The notes: generated by a model from the letters alone, not told the origin. Positions 1-8,383 are shown, counted from the first letter of the stretch. The stretch: DNA of 64,000 bases from Paenibacillus sp. UNC451MF (GCF_000686845.1 NZ_KK366025.1:165395-229394); one strand, 5' to 3'. Numbers and translations: made by a program.

Positions 1-1
1 G

Positions 2-679
2 GACTGGAGTGTAGTGCAGCAATCTCTGGACGATAACGGCTATGCCAAACTACCCTCCTTGTTAACTAAGACCGAGTGTCTTAAGCTCATCGAAACATAC
101 GAGGATGAGGCACACTTTCGCAGCACCATTGATATGGCAAGATATCGTTTTGGGCAAGGGCAGTACAAATATTATAATGCTCCACTCCCTCATTTGCTTC
201 AGCAGCTGCGTGAAAGCTTATACTCACCGCTTGCCCAAACCGCCAATCGTTGGCTAGAGCAGTTAGGCGATCCTCCTGTTTATCCGGAGAAACTAGCGAA
301 ATTTTTGGAGAAATGCCACCGAGAAGGACAATCCCGATCTACTCCACTCATTCTGAAATATGAGACTGGCGGCTTTAATTGTCTTCACCAGGACTTGTAC
401 GGAGCTGTATATTTTCCTTTTCAGGTTGTTTTCTCTCTCAATCAAAGAGAGGAAGCTTACACAGGCGGCGAATTTATGCTTGTAGAGCAGCGGCCGCGAG
501 CACAAAGCCGAGGCATCGTGCTGACGCTGGAGCAAGGTGAAGGTATTATTTTCCCGACCCATCATCGTCCTGTTCGAGGAGCACGCGGCTTCTATAGAAC
601 GACGCTTCGGCATGGAGTAAGCACCGTCACATCGGGGACAAGATACAGTCTCGGCATTATTTTTCATGACGCTAAATGA
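2..679 (+). CDS. 2-oxoglutarate/Fe(II)-dependent oxygenase, 5' end outside window
   Basis: Resembles bacterial 2OG-Fe(II) dioxygenases of the prolyl-4-hydroxylase-like group. The visible protein has an HxD iron motif (LHQDLYG) at about residue 126. A C-terminal half follows with GGEF, a distal His (LRHGVS) and an Arg in GTRYSLG that could bind the 2OG carboxylate. A GTG at 14 could serve as start, but the frame stays open to the window edge and reads DWSVVQQSLDDNGYAKLP. That matches the usual beginning of this family upstream of the GTG, so I think the true start lies before base 1. The substrate cannot be told. It is followed by a good terminator, so it is probably not cotranscribed with the glycosyltransferases downstream. 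Confidence 0.75.
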   Translation, partial: DWSVVQQSLDDNGYAKLPSLLTKTECLKLIETYEDEAHFRSTIDMARYRFGQGQYKYYNAPLPHLLQQLRESLYSPLAQTANRWLEQLGDPPVYPEKLAKFLEKCHREGQSRSTPLILKYETGGFNCLHQDLYGAVYFPFQVVFSLNQREEAYTGGEFMLVEQRPRAQSRGIVLTLEQGEGIIFPTHHRPVRGARGFYRTTLRHGVSTVTSGTRYSLGIIFHDAK

Positions 680-696
680 ATAAGAACCGGTCAATA

Positions 697-735
697 GGGT
701 GCCTCTTGTTTGAAGAACAGGACACTCTTTTTTTT
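697..735 (+). terminator. Rho-independent terminator of the oxygenase gene
   Basis: A hairpin forms between 697-710 and 716-727, with a two-base bulge at 702-703 and loop TGAAG. Eight T residues (728-735) follow directly. It lies 18 bases after the oxygenase stop codon. Confidence 0.7.
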
Positions 736-871
736 CATTAAGCAGCAAAGAAAATTCACTCTTTCAGCCACTCCGACCTCTTTTTTGTATCCAGCTGCAT
801 TCAACACATGACAACAATCCACACAGCTCCCAGACTGCGAACGTACAATAATTATCGATATAAGCAACCCA

Positions 872-997
872 ATGGACACTAAGAAGAGACAATGCATAAA
901 AGCCGTTGTTACCGGAGGTGCCGGCTTCATCAGTTCCCCTCTTCTCGACTCTCTTATTAAAATTGGCGTCGAGTACGAGCATGGCTTCACTGAATAA
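872..997 (+). pseudogene. Remnant of NAD-dependent sugar-nucleotide epimerase (GalE-like N-terminus)
   Basis: A 41-codon reading frame runs from ATG 872 to TAA 995-997. It contains AVVTGGAGFISSPLLDSL, which is the Rossmann GxxGxxG start of extended short-chain dehydrogenases such as UDP-glucose 4-epimerase (usually TGGAGFIGSHLVD). Only the first beta-alpha unit remains of a protein normally above 300 residues. The conserved Gly and His after GFI are replaced by Ser and Pro. No clear ribosome binding site precedes it. I read it as a decayed fragment. It sits just before two glycosyltransferase genes, where a sugar-nucleotide epimerase would have fitted. The rest of the 680-1030 interval shows only the terminator and the ribosome binding site of the next gene. 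Confidence 0.65.
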
Positions 998-1030
998 CTG
1001 TGTGTCAATTAGATTGAAGGAGCTGAGGTG

Positions 1031-2830
1031 ATGGACTCGCATCCATTAAAACTAATGGCATTTTCGCATATATGCTCAGCGAATCGTATCACGGGGGCTG
1101 AAAAATTCCTTTTATTCCTTCTAAAGGAGCTTAGGAAAGTTTATGCTTGTACTCTCGTGGTACCTTCCGCAGGCGTGCTCGCGGATTTTGCTGCCGAATC
1201 CGGAATCAAAGTTGAAATCTTGCCTATTCCACTGCTCTGGTCACTGTACAAGCCGGAAAGCAATGTAAAAGAGGACATCTCCTTGTTCAAGCATTTGTAT
1301 GACATCGCTCCCCTTATCGATTTAATGCATTTATGTGAACCGGATTTCGTTATTACGAATACATGTATCAATCTTGCCCCCGCCTTAGCGGCCAAGGAAA
1401 TGCATATTCCGGTTGGCTGGATTGTTAACGAGGTTATTCCGCTCACACCCTACGGGTACGCAGCAGCGGAAGAAATTGCACAACATGCCGATTTGTTGAT
1501 CGGGTGTTCACGTACAACACTTTTACCTTTTAAAGGAATTCATATACCAAAGCATGTATTATATCCCTCGTTCTATAAAGAGGACGTTATCCCCTCTCGG
1601 TGGAATATAGAAAGGAGCACGGGGCGGTCGATTCTGGGTATTACCGATGATGAGCATGTGAATATAGGCATTATAGCCACCGATCTGGTAACGCAGAAAG
1701 GAGTTCAAGACTTTACCGAAATGGCTCTTTTGCTTTGCCCAGTCAATCCCAACGTTCATTTTTCATTTATAGGCAATCCATTTGAACAAGACGACGTATT
1801 TCATCGTATGGTTGCCCGTATTCAGCAACACGGATACTCGTCCCAGTTCCACCATTTTCCATTTACGAAGCATATCGGTTCAGTTTATCCTGCGCTCGAT
1901 ATTGTAGTCGTTCCAAGCCTTGTCCCCGAAGGCTTTGGTTTGATTGCATTGGAAGGGATGCTCTTCGAGAAGCCTGTCCTATGCTATCGCTCCGGCGGTC
2001 TGTTGGAGCAAGTCACTCCGACGAATAATTTGGAATGGTCTGTAGAGCCCGGTGATGTAGCCGGTCTGGCAAGAATTGCCCAAAAGCTGATTGATGATAA
2101 GCCTAAACGCATAGCTAGAGGAGTGCTCAACCGAAAGCTTGCAATGAAGTCCTTTGGTATCGAAGCCTTTAGAACTCGACTGATCCCGATCATGAATGCT
2201 ATCCGGCAATCCTATCAAACCTCTGCCAACCGTGCGCGTTCTTCCCTATATCGGTTCCCTAACGGGATTCTGATAAAAGGCGCACGTTCACACAAAGTGT
2301 TCTTACTGGAAAATGGAACTAAACGTCCTATCCAAAACCTTGAAGCATTCTCATTATATAGATACAATTTCCATGACGTCATACCCGTACTGGATTATGA
2401 GCTGCGCCAATATCCAACAGGAAAATCAATCGGTGCATCCGTAGATCTTGATTCGAGTCCCAAGCAGTTTCTAGCTAAAGGCTCAGGATATACCATTTAC
2501 TGGATCAAGGACATGATACGCTACCCCTTTGCCTCAGAAGCCGTATTTCACCGCTTGCGGTTCAATATGGCCAATGTACTTGAGCTGCCGGATAGCTTGA
2601 TTGAAAGTCTCCCCATTGGTTACGCCCTTAATGACGATTGTTTATTAAACCATGGCTTGTTGCCCTACAAGTATTACCGTAACTCCCGCTCGGAAGTCTA
2701 TTATATGGATGAAGTGAAACTCCGAAGAATAACTCATTATGCCGAAGTCGCGTTCTTTGGACACAGTGATGAGGACTTTATCGATCTTCAGGGTGGTGAA
2801 TTCAAGATTCTTAAGTCACACTTAAAATAA
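1031..2830 (+). CDS. GT4-family glycosyltransferase with three C-terminal repeats
   Basis: The N-terminal ~400 residues are a GT-B glycosyltransferase of family GT4. It has an N-terminal Rossmann-like half (TGAEKFLLFLLKEL) and the retaining-enzyme motif PEGFGLIALEG (E-x7-E) about residue 300, followed by a GG loop. It should transfer a sugar from a nucleotide donor to a glycan or surface acceptor. After about residue 405 come three imperfect repeats of about 68 residues, starting near residues 408, 479 and 546. The first reads LIKGARSHKVFLLENGTKR; the other two are degenerate. Such repeats usually look like surface or glycan-binding add-ons. ATG 1031 is preferred over GTG 1028 because AAGGAG (1017-1022) lies 8 bases upstream of it. 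Acceptor and donor are unknown. Confidence 0.8.
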   Translation: MDSHPLKLMAFSHICSANRITGAEKFLLFLLKELRKVYACTLVVPSAGVLADFAAESGIKVEILPIPLLWSLYKPESNVKEDISLFKHLYDIAPLIDLMHLCEPDFVITNTCINLAPALAAKEMHIPVGWIVNEVIPLTPYGYAAAEEIAQHADLLIGCSRTTLLPFKGIHIPKHVLYPSFYKEDVIPSRWNIERSTGRSILGITDDEHVNIGIIATDLVTQKGVQDFTEMALLLCPVNPNVHFSFIGNPFEQDDVFHRMVARIQQHGYSSQFHHFPFTKHIGSVYPALDIVVVPSLVPEGFGLIALEGMLFEKPVLCYRSGGLLEQVTPTNNLEWSVEPGDVAGLARIAQKLIDDKPKRIARGVLNRKLAMKSFGIEAFRTRLIPIMNAIRQSYQTSANRARSSLYRFPNGILIKGARSHKVFLLENGTKRPIQNLEAFSLYRYNFHDVIPVLDYELRQYPTGKSIGASVDLDSSPKQFLAKGSGYTIYWIKDMIRYPFASEAVFHRLRFNMANVLELPDSLIESLPIGYALNDDCLLNHGLLPYKYYRNSRSEVYYMDEVKLRRITHYAEVAFFGHSDEDFIDLQGGEFKILKSHLK

Positions 2831-2840
2831 CAAGATTCAC

Positions 2841-2880
2841 AACAACTCAAAGTGACTATACGCTTTGGGTTGTTTATATC
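2841..2880 (+). terminator. Hairpin terminator after first glycosyltransferase
   Basis: A twelve-base-pair stem pairs 2841-2852 with 2863-2874 (one G-T wobble), with a ten-base loop. A weak T-rich tail (TTTATAT) follows. It starts ten bases after the stop codon. The rest of 2881-3015 shows nothing I can name. Confidence 0.6.
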
Positions 2881-3030
2881 TAAGCGTCCACTTCTGATGC
2901 CCAAGCCTATCCAATTGTTAAAAGCGGGGAATCGTCTAGCAGTAATCTTACATAATCGGGTAGTTGTACCTCTCCATTAACGGGCACCTTTCATATGCTG
3001 AATTGACAATACTCCAAAAGGGGATGGATC

Positions 3031-4269
3031 ATGAAAATTTTAATTGTCTGCAGCTGGGCTCTCCCTCATGTTGGCGGAGTAAGCACTTATGTAGATCAGT
3101 TAAGGAAGGGTCTCGAACGCGAGGGTCACGATGTGGATCTGTTCAGCCCGACACCTGATGGCCAGTCCTACTATGTTCACAATCAGGCATTCGTTCTGGA
3201 GAAAAGTAAAATCGCCCCTATTATTGCTGAAAAAGCGAATCAATACTTCAATCAGCATTTTCCAGGATTGGATTCCTGGATAAAAGATTGTGAAATTGAG
3301 CGGTATTGCCTCGAAATCGCAGCTGTATGCTGGGGGTTAAATAGATATGATGTCATTCATGCCCAAGACAGTATATCTGCACATGCCATGGCTAGAGTGA
3401 AATCTGGCAAGACCGCATTGATTACTTCCATTCATGGATGCCTAGCGCTGGAATGGTTTGTCAATCTTAAAGATTTAGGTATTCCTGAGCAAGACCACGC
3501 TTCATTGCTGTGGCATTATTGCGCTGGTCGCGAGCATATCGGAGCTACCTCAGGCGATCTAACCATTATTCCGTCCAATTGGCTAAAAAGTGTTTTAATG
3601 AAAGATTTTCATGTCCCTGAAAAGCACCTCATTATTGTACCTTACGGCATGGACGAGGAACCGTGGATTCATCCGAGTACTCCACCGGTTGATCTAAACA
3701 AGCCTCAGGATCGTAAAGTGATCCTATGCTCAGCCCGCTTCGATGTTGTAAAAGGTCATGAGCATTTTTTGAGAGCATTGGCTATCCTTGCCGCAGAGCG
3801 AAGCGATTGGGTCTGCTGGCTGACAGGTAACGGGACGCTTGCAAATGAACTGAAACAGCTAACGACTTCATTAGGGCTTCAAGATCATGTTGTTTTCTTA
3901 GGGGATCGTTCCGATGTTCGTGCTCTTCTGGACATGGCAGATCTATTCGTGCTTCCGAGCTTGCAGGATAACCAGCCGTTCGCCGTTATAGAAGCCCAGC
4001 TCGCCGGTAAGCCGATTATCGTTTCCGATGCAGGGGGCATTACCGAGATGGTGGCTCATCAATTAACTGGTCTTGTTTTTCAGGCTGCCAATCATGTAGA
4101 GCTGTATCAGCATCTTCAATATGCCTTGGATCATCCAGAGTTCTGCCGTCGCTTGGGGTACCATGCTCAAACCTGGGCAAACAAATATTGGTCTCTCTCA
4201 GCTATGACTAAGCGGAACCTTCATGTTTACCATCAAGCCATTCAACTACGTTATCTCCCTCAGCATTAA
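3031..4269 (+). CDS. GT4-family glycosyltransferase
   Basis: A 412-residue GT-B glycosyltransferase of the GT4 type, the usual length for the family. It starts with ILIVCSWALPHVGGVSTYV, the typical glycine-rich N-terminal loop. The second Rossmann domain has SARFDVVKGHEHFLRAL and VVFLGDRSDV. The donor-binding motif reads DNQPFAVIEAQLAGKPII, so the first Glu of the E-x7-E motif is Asp while the second Glu is kept. The start is supported by AAAGGGGATG upstream of ATG 3031. It lies 200 bases after the other glycosyltransferase on the same strand, with a hairpin between them, and probably acts on the same surface polysaccharide or glycoprotein. Its exact reaction cannot be told. Confidence 0.85.
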   Translation: MKILIVCSWALPHVGGVSTYVDQLRKGLEREGHDVDLFSPTPDGQSYYVHNQAFVLEKSKIAPIIAEKANQYFNQHFPGLDSWIKDCEIERYCLEIAAVCWGLNRYDVIHAQDSISAHAMARVKSGKTALITSIHGCLALEWFVNLKDLGIPEQDHASLLWHYCAGREHIGATSGDLTIIPSNWLKSVLMKDFHVPEKHLIIVPYGMDEEPWIHPSTPPVDLNKPQDRKVILCSARFDVVKGHEHFLRALAILAAERSDWVCWLTGNGTLANELKQLTTSLGLQDHVVFLGDRSDVRALLDMADLFVLPSLQDNQPFAVIEAQLAGKPIIVSDAGGITEMVAHQLTGLVFQAANHVELYQHLQYALDHPEFCRRLGYHAQTWANKYWSLSAMTKRNLHVYHQAIQLRYLPQH

Positions 4270-4306
4270 GAAGACTATTCTATAATTTCTGAAGGAGACA
4301 TGGAGG

Positions 4307-4699
4307 ATGAGGATACTGAAAAAAAGGACACGATCGAGGCGTACTATCCATAAACAAGGAAGAAAAAGAACCACCAGAAAGCATTCCAATAATCGTAAGC
4401 TATATAAAAGAATGCAGCCTAAACCCCAAACCAAGCTCAAACGAAAACCAAGATTCAAAAAAAGAAAAAGATATTCGTTAATGCCAAAGAAAGCTCATGC
4501 AGCAACAGTTCAGCTGAGGGTTATTGAACAACCTGCCCCAACTCCAACCTATCAAACGATTTTTGCGGCTGAGCCGTCGCCGGTTCAAAATACTGTACAC
4601 CTATCGCAATGGGATGACATTGCCAAGCAGCTTCCCCCACATTACTCGATTCCCGATGTTCAAATTGTTGAACTGATTCGGCAATATCATCCGAAATAA
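4307..4699 (+). CDS. Small Arg/Lys-rich protein of unknown function
   Basis: A 130-residue protein that I do not recognise. The first ~65 residues are extremely basic (RTRSRRTIHKQGRKR and similar), with almost no acidic residues. The C-terminal half is ordinary in composition, proline-rich (EQPAPTPTYQT), and ends with SIPDVQIVELIRQYHPK. GAAGGAG at 4291-4297 sits 9 bases before ATG 4307, and the gene follows the glycosyltransferase by 37 bases, so co-expression is likely. The basic half could bind nucleic acid or an anionic polymer, or may coat spores, but nothing in the sequence decides this. There is no signal peptide or transmembrane segment. Confidence 0.6.
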   Translation: MRILKKRTRSRRTIHKQGRKRTTRKHSNNRKLYKRMQPKPQTKLKRKPRFKKRKRYSLMPKKAHAATVQLRVIEQPAPTPTYQTIFAAEPSPVQNTVHLSQWDDIAKQLPPHYSIPDVQIVELIRQYHPK

Positions 4700-4706
4700 T
4701 GGTAAA

Positions 4707-4735
4707 GGAGCCAATGGCTTATTTCCCTTGGCTCC
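4707..4735. terminator. Hairpin between convergent genes
   Basis: A perfect eight-base-pair stem, GGAGCCAA (4707-4714) with TTGGCTCC (4728-4735). It lies between the basic-protein gene on the plus strand and the LacI gene on the minus strand. Neither side has a long T run, so it is a weak, possibly shared terminator. Confidence 0.5.
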
Positions 4736-4775
4736 GTTGCTATTTGTGTATATAAGACATCTAGTTGGATGTCTT

Positions 4776-5801
4776 TTAACGCTGCGTTTTTTTGAAGCCG
4801 CAGGAGCTCCTTATTTCCAAGGATGGTTCGAACACAATTCTTTCAGGCTGCTGGGAAGTAAGCTTCTCCGGCTCTTCGATTAATTTGAGCAGCAGCTCTA
4901 CAGCCGAAGTGGTTAACTGCTCCACCTTGTAGGTTACGCTTGTCAATGGGATTTCGGCATAATGGGCTGCTTCCAGATTATCAAAGCCTACTATAGCGAT
5001 ATCTTCAGGAACGCTCATCCCTTGTTCACGACACCATCGAATCGCTCCAAGTGCCAAATAATCGCTTGACGCCAGAAGAGCGGTCACTTTCTTGGTCGGA
5101 AGAAGCTCGGCTGCCGATAAGTATCCCTGCTCGTAGTTATATTTATCTACGGTTATAACGAGCTCGGGATTTAACTCCATTCCGTGATCCGCCAGCGCTT
5201 GCTGATATCCCGTATATTTCTCTATATTCCCGGCCCCACCGTGAATAAATCCGATACGGCGGTGACCTAATTGGGCCAAATGGGATGTTGCAATGTATGC
5301 CCCTTTAAACTGATTCATATACACGGAGTCGCTTGCGGGCTCATAGTTTCCACCAGACAAGAGGACTATCGGGATATTAGCATTCCGCAACATTTTGATT
5401 TTTTCCTGATTTTGCTTATTCGTTGGAAATAGAAAGATACCGTCAACCTGACGCGACACAATAATGTCCAGTGCAAATGACTCATAGTTTTTATCACTGT
5501 CCGTAGTCATAAGCATCATATTATAACCATATTTGATTAGCTTTCGTTCAATAAGCTGGGCCGTTTCTATCTGAACTGGATTCGTTATTTTCGGAACGAT
5601 AAATCCAATGACCCGCGTTTTCTTCTCTACGAGAGAACGAGCTATAGAATTCGGTATATAGTTCAAGGCTTTCGCTACCTGATGCACCTTTTGTCTTGTT
5701 TCTTCGTTGATTCGTCTGCTGTTCTTTAAGGCCAAAGATACGGTATTGATGGAGAGTCCAAGTTCTTTGGCAATATCCTCTTGTCGTACTCGCCTTCTCA
5801 T
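4776..5801 (-). CDS. LacI-family transcriptional regulator
   Basis: A repressor-type regulator of 341 residues, normal for LacI/GalR. The N-terminal helix-turn-helix reads VRQEDIAKELGLSINTVSLAL, then the hinge helix (LNYIPNSIARSLV) and a periplasmic-binding-protein-like effector domain with VDGIFLFP, RRIGFIHGG and EDIAIVGFDN. It should bind a palindromic operator and respond to a sugar or sugar phosphate. ATG 5801 is chosen because AGAGG lies eight bases before it; the in-frame GTG at 5810 overlaps that site. It follows the other LacI gene, separated by a terminator, so it is probably transcribed alone. The effector is unknown. The 168 bases upstream hold that terminator and no operator I can identify. 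Confidence 0.9.
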   Translation of the reverse strand: MRRRVRQEDIAKELGLSINTVSLALKNSRRINEETRQKVHQVAKALNYIPNSIARSLVEKKTRVIGFIVPKITNPVQIETAQLIERKLIKYGYNMMLMTTDSDKNYESFALDIIVSRQVDGIFLFPTNKQNQEKIKMLRNANIPIVLLSGGNYEPASDSVYMNQFKGAYIATSHLAQLGHRRIGFIHGGAGNIEKYTGYQQALADHGMELNPELVITVDKYNYEQGYLSAAELLPTKKVTALLASSDYLALGAIRWCREQGMSVPEDIAIVGFDNLEAAHYAEIPLTSVTYKVEQLTTSAVELLLKLIEEPEKLTSQQPERIVFEPSLEIRSSCGFKKTQR

Positions 5802-5941
5802 TAAGTTCACCTCTGGGTTATTCCGTTGCCTAGACCTTTAAGCTGATTTCGCACTTTATACCTTTCTGCACCAGCACTCGAATATCCTTTAAATGCATCT
5901 GAGGAAATCTTCTCTTAGGTCCAGTTATACTATTTCCCGAC

Positions 5942-5972
5942 AAAAAATAGCTGCACTATGGTATAGAGCAGC
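5942..5972 (-). terminator. Terminator of the second LacI gene
   Basis: On the minus strand, GCTGC (5972-5968) pairs with GCAGC (5954-5950). An inner CTAT/ATAG stem closes an ACC loop, and TATTTTTTG follows. It begins seven bases after the stop of the LacI gene at 5979. Confidence 0.75.
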
Positions 5973-5978
5973 CCTGGA

Positions 5979-7016
5979 CTAGATCCTCTTCATAACCGAA
6001 TCCCCGGGCAATAGCTTACAGGGTATTTTCTCCTGGTGCCATGGCTCATCATTCGTTTCTTCCTCGTTTAACACGTTCCTTAACAATACTTGTGCCGCCG
6101 TTTCACCGATCTGCTGTTCCGACTGACTGATACATGTAAATTTCGGGATATTCAATTGCGCCCAGCTCGGAGTACCGATAATGACAGCGGACATTTCTTC
6201 AGGAATTCTTATACCTTTCTCTCTTAGCAGATGAATTCCACCTTGAGCCAACAGATGGTGGCCAAATACAACTGCAGTGACATCGGAATGGAGGAAATGC
6301 TCCATTAAGCGGTAGCCCGAATCAATATCCAAGCAGCCCAGCTGTATCCATGAAGGAGCTATCGTCAGTCCGTTCTGCTGCATCGCATCAACATATCCAT
6401 TCTGCCTCTCCTGAACATTAATGGATGTATCCCAACCTACAAATCCAATTCGGGTATGCCCGTTCTCTATCAAATGGTGAGTAGCGGTATATCCACAGCT
6501 CCAGTTGTCACAACCGACAAAATCATAGTGCTCTATCCCGATCAAGGGTCGCTCCATAATGACGTATGGAATGCCGAGACTGCGAAGATGATCCGTATTC
6601 TCCGTTCCTTGTAAGGTCGGACTTATGATGAGACCGTCAACTCGCTGCTCAATCATTTTCTTGATGATTTCTCTTTCTTTCGCCATTTCGTCGACCGTTG
6701 TGCTTATAGATATAAAATACCCATGTCGATATGCTACTTCTTCAATGGCAGCGATAATCCGGGTAAAGAAAGGATTGTCAAACTGGGGAACCAAGACGGA
6801 TATAATGCCCCTGTCTTTCCCTTTCAAGCTGCTAGCTACAGCACTTTTCATATAATTCAGCTCTCTTGCTGCCTTTAGCACCCGTTCCTTTAATTCCATG
6901 CTGACATAGCGTTTACTGGAATCGTTAAGAATGTACGATACAGTTGCGATTGATGTACCTGCCCGTTTGGCCACATCGTTGAGGGTGGCGTGTTTGTTTT
7001 TCTGTTGTCTCTTCAT
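5979..7016 (-). CDS. LacI-family transcriptional regulator, probably autoregulated
   Basis: A 345-residue LacI/GalR regulator. It has an N-terminal helix-turn-helix (ATLNDVAKRAGTSIATVSYIL), then LNYMKSAVASSLKGK as hinge, then an effector domain (VDGLIISPTLQG, RIGFVGWD, TAVVFGHHLLAQGG). A longer reading from 7061 is possible, but ATG 7016 has GGGTGGTGATC just upstream and gives the normal LacI N-terminus. A palindrome, ATTAACGTTAAT, lies 63 bases upstream. An identical copy precedes the divergent-function neighbour, the sugar isomerase gene. A cre-like site lies between. I infer that this protein controls itself and the isomerase gene through that palindrome. The inducer is unknown. Confidence 0.9.
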   Translation of the reverse strand: MKRQQKNKHATLNDVAKRAGTSIATVSYILNDSSKRYVSMELKERVLKAARELNYMKSAVASSLKGKDRGIISVLVPQFDNPFFTRIIAAIEEVAYRHGYFISISTTVDEMAKEREIIKKMIEQRVDGLIISPTLQGTENTDHLRSLGIPYVIMERPLIGIEHYDFVGCDNWSCGYTATHHLIENGHTRIGFVGWDTSINVQERQNGYVDAMQQNGLTIAPSWIQLGCLDIDSGYRLMEHFLHSDVTAVVFGHHLLAQGGIHLLREKGIRIPEEMSAVIIGTPSWAQLNIPKFTCISQSEQQIGETAAQVLLRNVLNEEETNDEPWHQEKIPCKLLPGDSVMKRI

Positions 7017-7059
7017 ATTAAGATCACCACCCGGCTTATAAGCAAACGCCAACCAAAAC

Positions 7060-7073
7060 AATAAGCGCTTACA
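7060..7073 (-). promoter_or_regulatory. cre-like catabolite repression site
   Basis: The minus strand reads TGTAAGCGCTTATT, close to the Bacillus CcpA consensus TGWAANCGNTNWCA. Its core, TAAGCGCTTA, is a perfect palindrome. It lies 44 bases upstream of the LacI start, so glucose-type repression of this regulator is likely. Confidence 0.55.
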
Positions 7074-7078
7074 AAAAA

Positions 7079-7090
7079 ATTAACGTTAAT
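7079..7090. promoter_or_regulatory. Palindromic operator ATTAACGTTAAT, copy 1
   Basis: A perfect twelve-base palindrome upstream of the LacI gene at 7016. The same fourteen bases, ATTAACGTTAATAC, occur at 8289-8302 before the isomerase gene. It has the size and CG-centred symmetry of LacI-family operators. Confidence 0.65.
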
Positions 7091-7161
7091 ACGTCTGATT
7101 TATCAACACTATAATATCCATCTTTATCCTAGTCAAGATTTATTTGGTAAAATTGTCTCTA

Positions 7162-7205
7162 TAAAAAGACTCAAGGAGTCACCCCATAATAGGATGAACC
7201 CCTTG
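7162..7205 (-). terminator. Terminator of the sugar isomerase gene
   Basis: On the minus strand, CAAGGGGTT pairs with GACTCCTTG-side bases through a nine-base-pair stem with two wobbles. It is followed by AGTCTTTTTATAG. It lies 39 bases after the isomerase stop. Confidence 0.65.
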
Positions 7206-7243
7206 TATTTGTAACAACTCAAGATCGATTTATTAAGCCTTTA

Positions 7244-8263
7244 TTATTTCGTGCTTTCTGATGCTGCTCTTAATTGGGCAAGAAATTGTTTGACCTGCTC
7301 ATAAGGAGGCTCAGACAGTTGCTGGGGATGATTCTCGTCTCCATTTACCCACAATGTTTCTATAGGAATGTACCCCCGGTAATTGCTGCCGCGTATCCGT
7401 CTAAACAGCTCCTCCAGATCTATTAATTGGTCCGTGTTCGATCCAGCCGGTTTTCTCTTTACTTGAAAGTTCACTGTGTACGGAAGAACCGCTTCAATAT
7501 CATCGTACCAAGCATAGTTCAATCCGGTAGGATGCATAAATTTTTTAAAAAAACCGGTATCATTGATTAGTCCAATATTAGGATGATCGACCCAATTCAA
7601 TATTCGAATTACCTGATCAGCCGTGCATACCATATCGCCATGGTTCTGCATGCCAATAATGACCCCTTTGCTCGCGCCATATTCAGCACATTCTTTAAGC
7701 GCAGGAACGATCCTATCTCTGGCGATCGCCTCCCATCCGAGTTGTTCTATATCCTTCGGTACCGCGCCGTTGAACACACGCATAACAGGAGCTCCCATCT
7801 CAGCCGCAACATCAATCCAATATTTCGTCCGTTTAATGTCAAGCAGCCGTCTTTCCTCGTTCGGATCTGCAAAATCATTCTTAACTCCTGTTCCGCTAAT
7901 AGCGATTCCGAGCTCGGTACAAAGCTTCTTAATGTTTCTTGCATATTCGAAAATTTCTTCGTCCGGTCTTGTTGGCATTGTCATATTGTCATAACCGGGG
8001 ATGTAGTATGATGTAATATCAACTGCGTCAAATCCCGCTTCTTTTGCAAACCGAATTACTTGCATCGTATCTATTGGAGGCGCACCTTCCGTGCTTCCAT
8101 TAATCCATGAGTTCAAATTATGGCTGAAGCTGTAAAAATTAAGGCCCAGCTTAAAATCCCCTTTATAGTATGGACCCTTGGGTATATCCCTTAAATAATG
8201 GCTCGTCGGAATGTGCTCGTAAACGTGTTTGGACACTTCTTCGTTAGGTTCTACGCTGCTCAT
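7244..8263 (-). CDS. Sugar phosphate isomerase/epimerase-like TIM-barrel protein
   Basis: A 339-residue protein of the xylose isomerase-like TIM-barrel superfamily (AP endonuclease family 2). Typical segments are KLGLNFYSFSHN, FAKEAGFDAVDIT, CTELGIAISGTGVKNDF, VIIGMQNHGD, IGLINDTGFF and YRGYIPIETLW. The acidic and His residues in them would hold a divalent metal. Members isomerise or epimerise sugars, and some act on 3-keto sugars. The start is backed by GGAGGGAG upstream of ATG 8263. An operator lies 26 bases upstream, suggesting its own promoter under the neighbouring LacI regulator. Given the nearby ThuA and Gfo/Idh/MocA genes, a role in keto-sugar processing is plausible but inferred. The substrate is unknown. 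Confidence 0.8.
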   Translation of the reverse strand: MSSVEPNEEVSKHVYEHIPTSHYLRDIPKGPYYKGDFKLGLNFYSFSHNLNSWINGSTEGAPPIDTMQVIRFAKEAGFDAVDITSYYIPGYDNMTMPTRPDEEIFEYARNIKKLCTELGIAISGTGVKNDFADPNEERRLLDIKRTKYWIDVAAEMGAPVMRVFNGAVPKDIEQLGWEAIARDRIVPALKECAEYGASKGVIIGMQNHGDMVCTADQVIRILNWVDHPNIGLINDTGFFKKFMHPTGLNYAWYDDIEAVLPYTVNFQVKRKPAGSNTDQLIDLEELFRRIRGSNYRGYIPIETLWVNGDENHPQQLSEPPYEQVKQFLAQLRAASESTK

Positions 8264-8288
8264 GTCATCGCTCCCTCCACACTCTAAT

Positions 8289-8300
8289 ATTAACGTTAAT
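8289..8300. promoter_or_regulatory. Palindromic operator ATTAACGTTAAT, copy 2
   Basis: Identical to the palindrome at 7079-7090, including two bases of flank (AC). It lies 26 bases before the start of the isomerase gene, a fitting place for a repressor to block transcription. Confidence 0.65.
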
Positions 8301-8341
8301 ACTGAAATGTTATATGATCCCTATGGCTCTGTCAATCCATC

Positions 8342-8383
8342 AAAGGCCTCCCTAGTTTCTAAATTGCAAAAAGAAAGGCCTTT
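8342..8383. terminator. Hairpin between histidine kinase and isomerase genes
   Basis: AAAGGCCT (8342-8349) is complementary to AGGCCTTT (8376-8383), with a 26-base loop. The T run is on the plus strand, while the genes on both sides are on the minus strand. Function as a terminator of the kinase gene is therefore uncertain. Confidence 0.35.
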
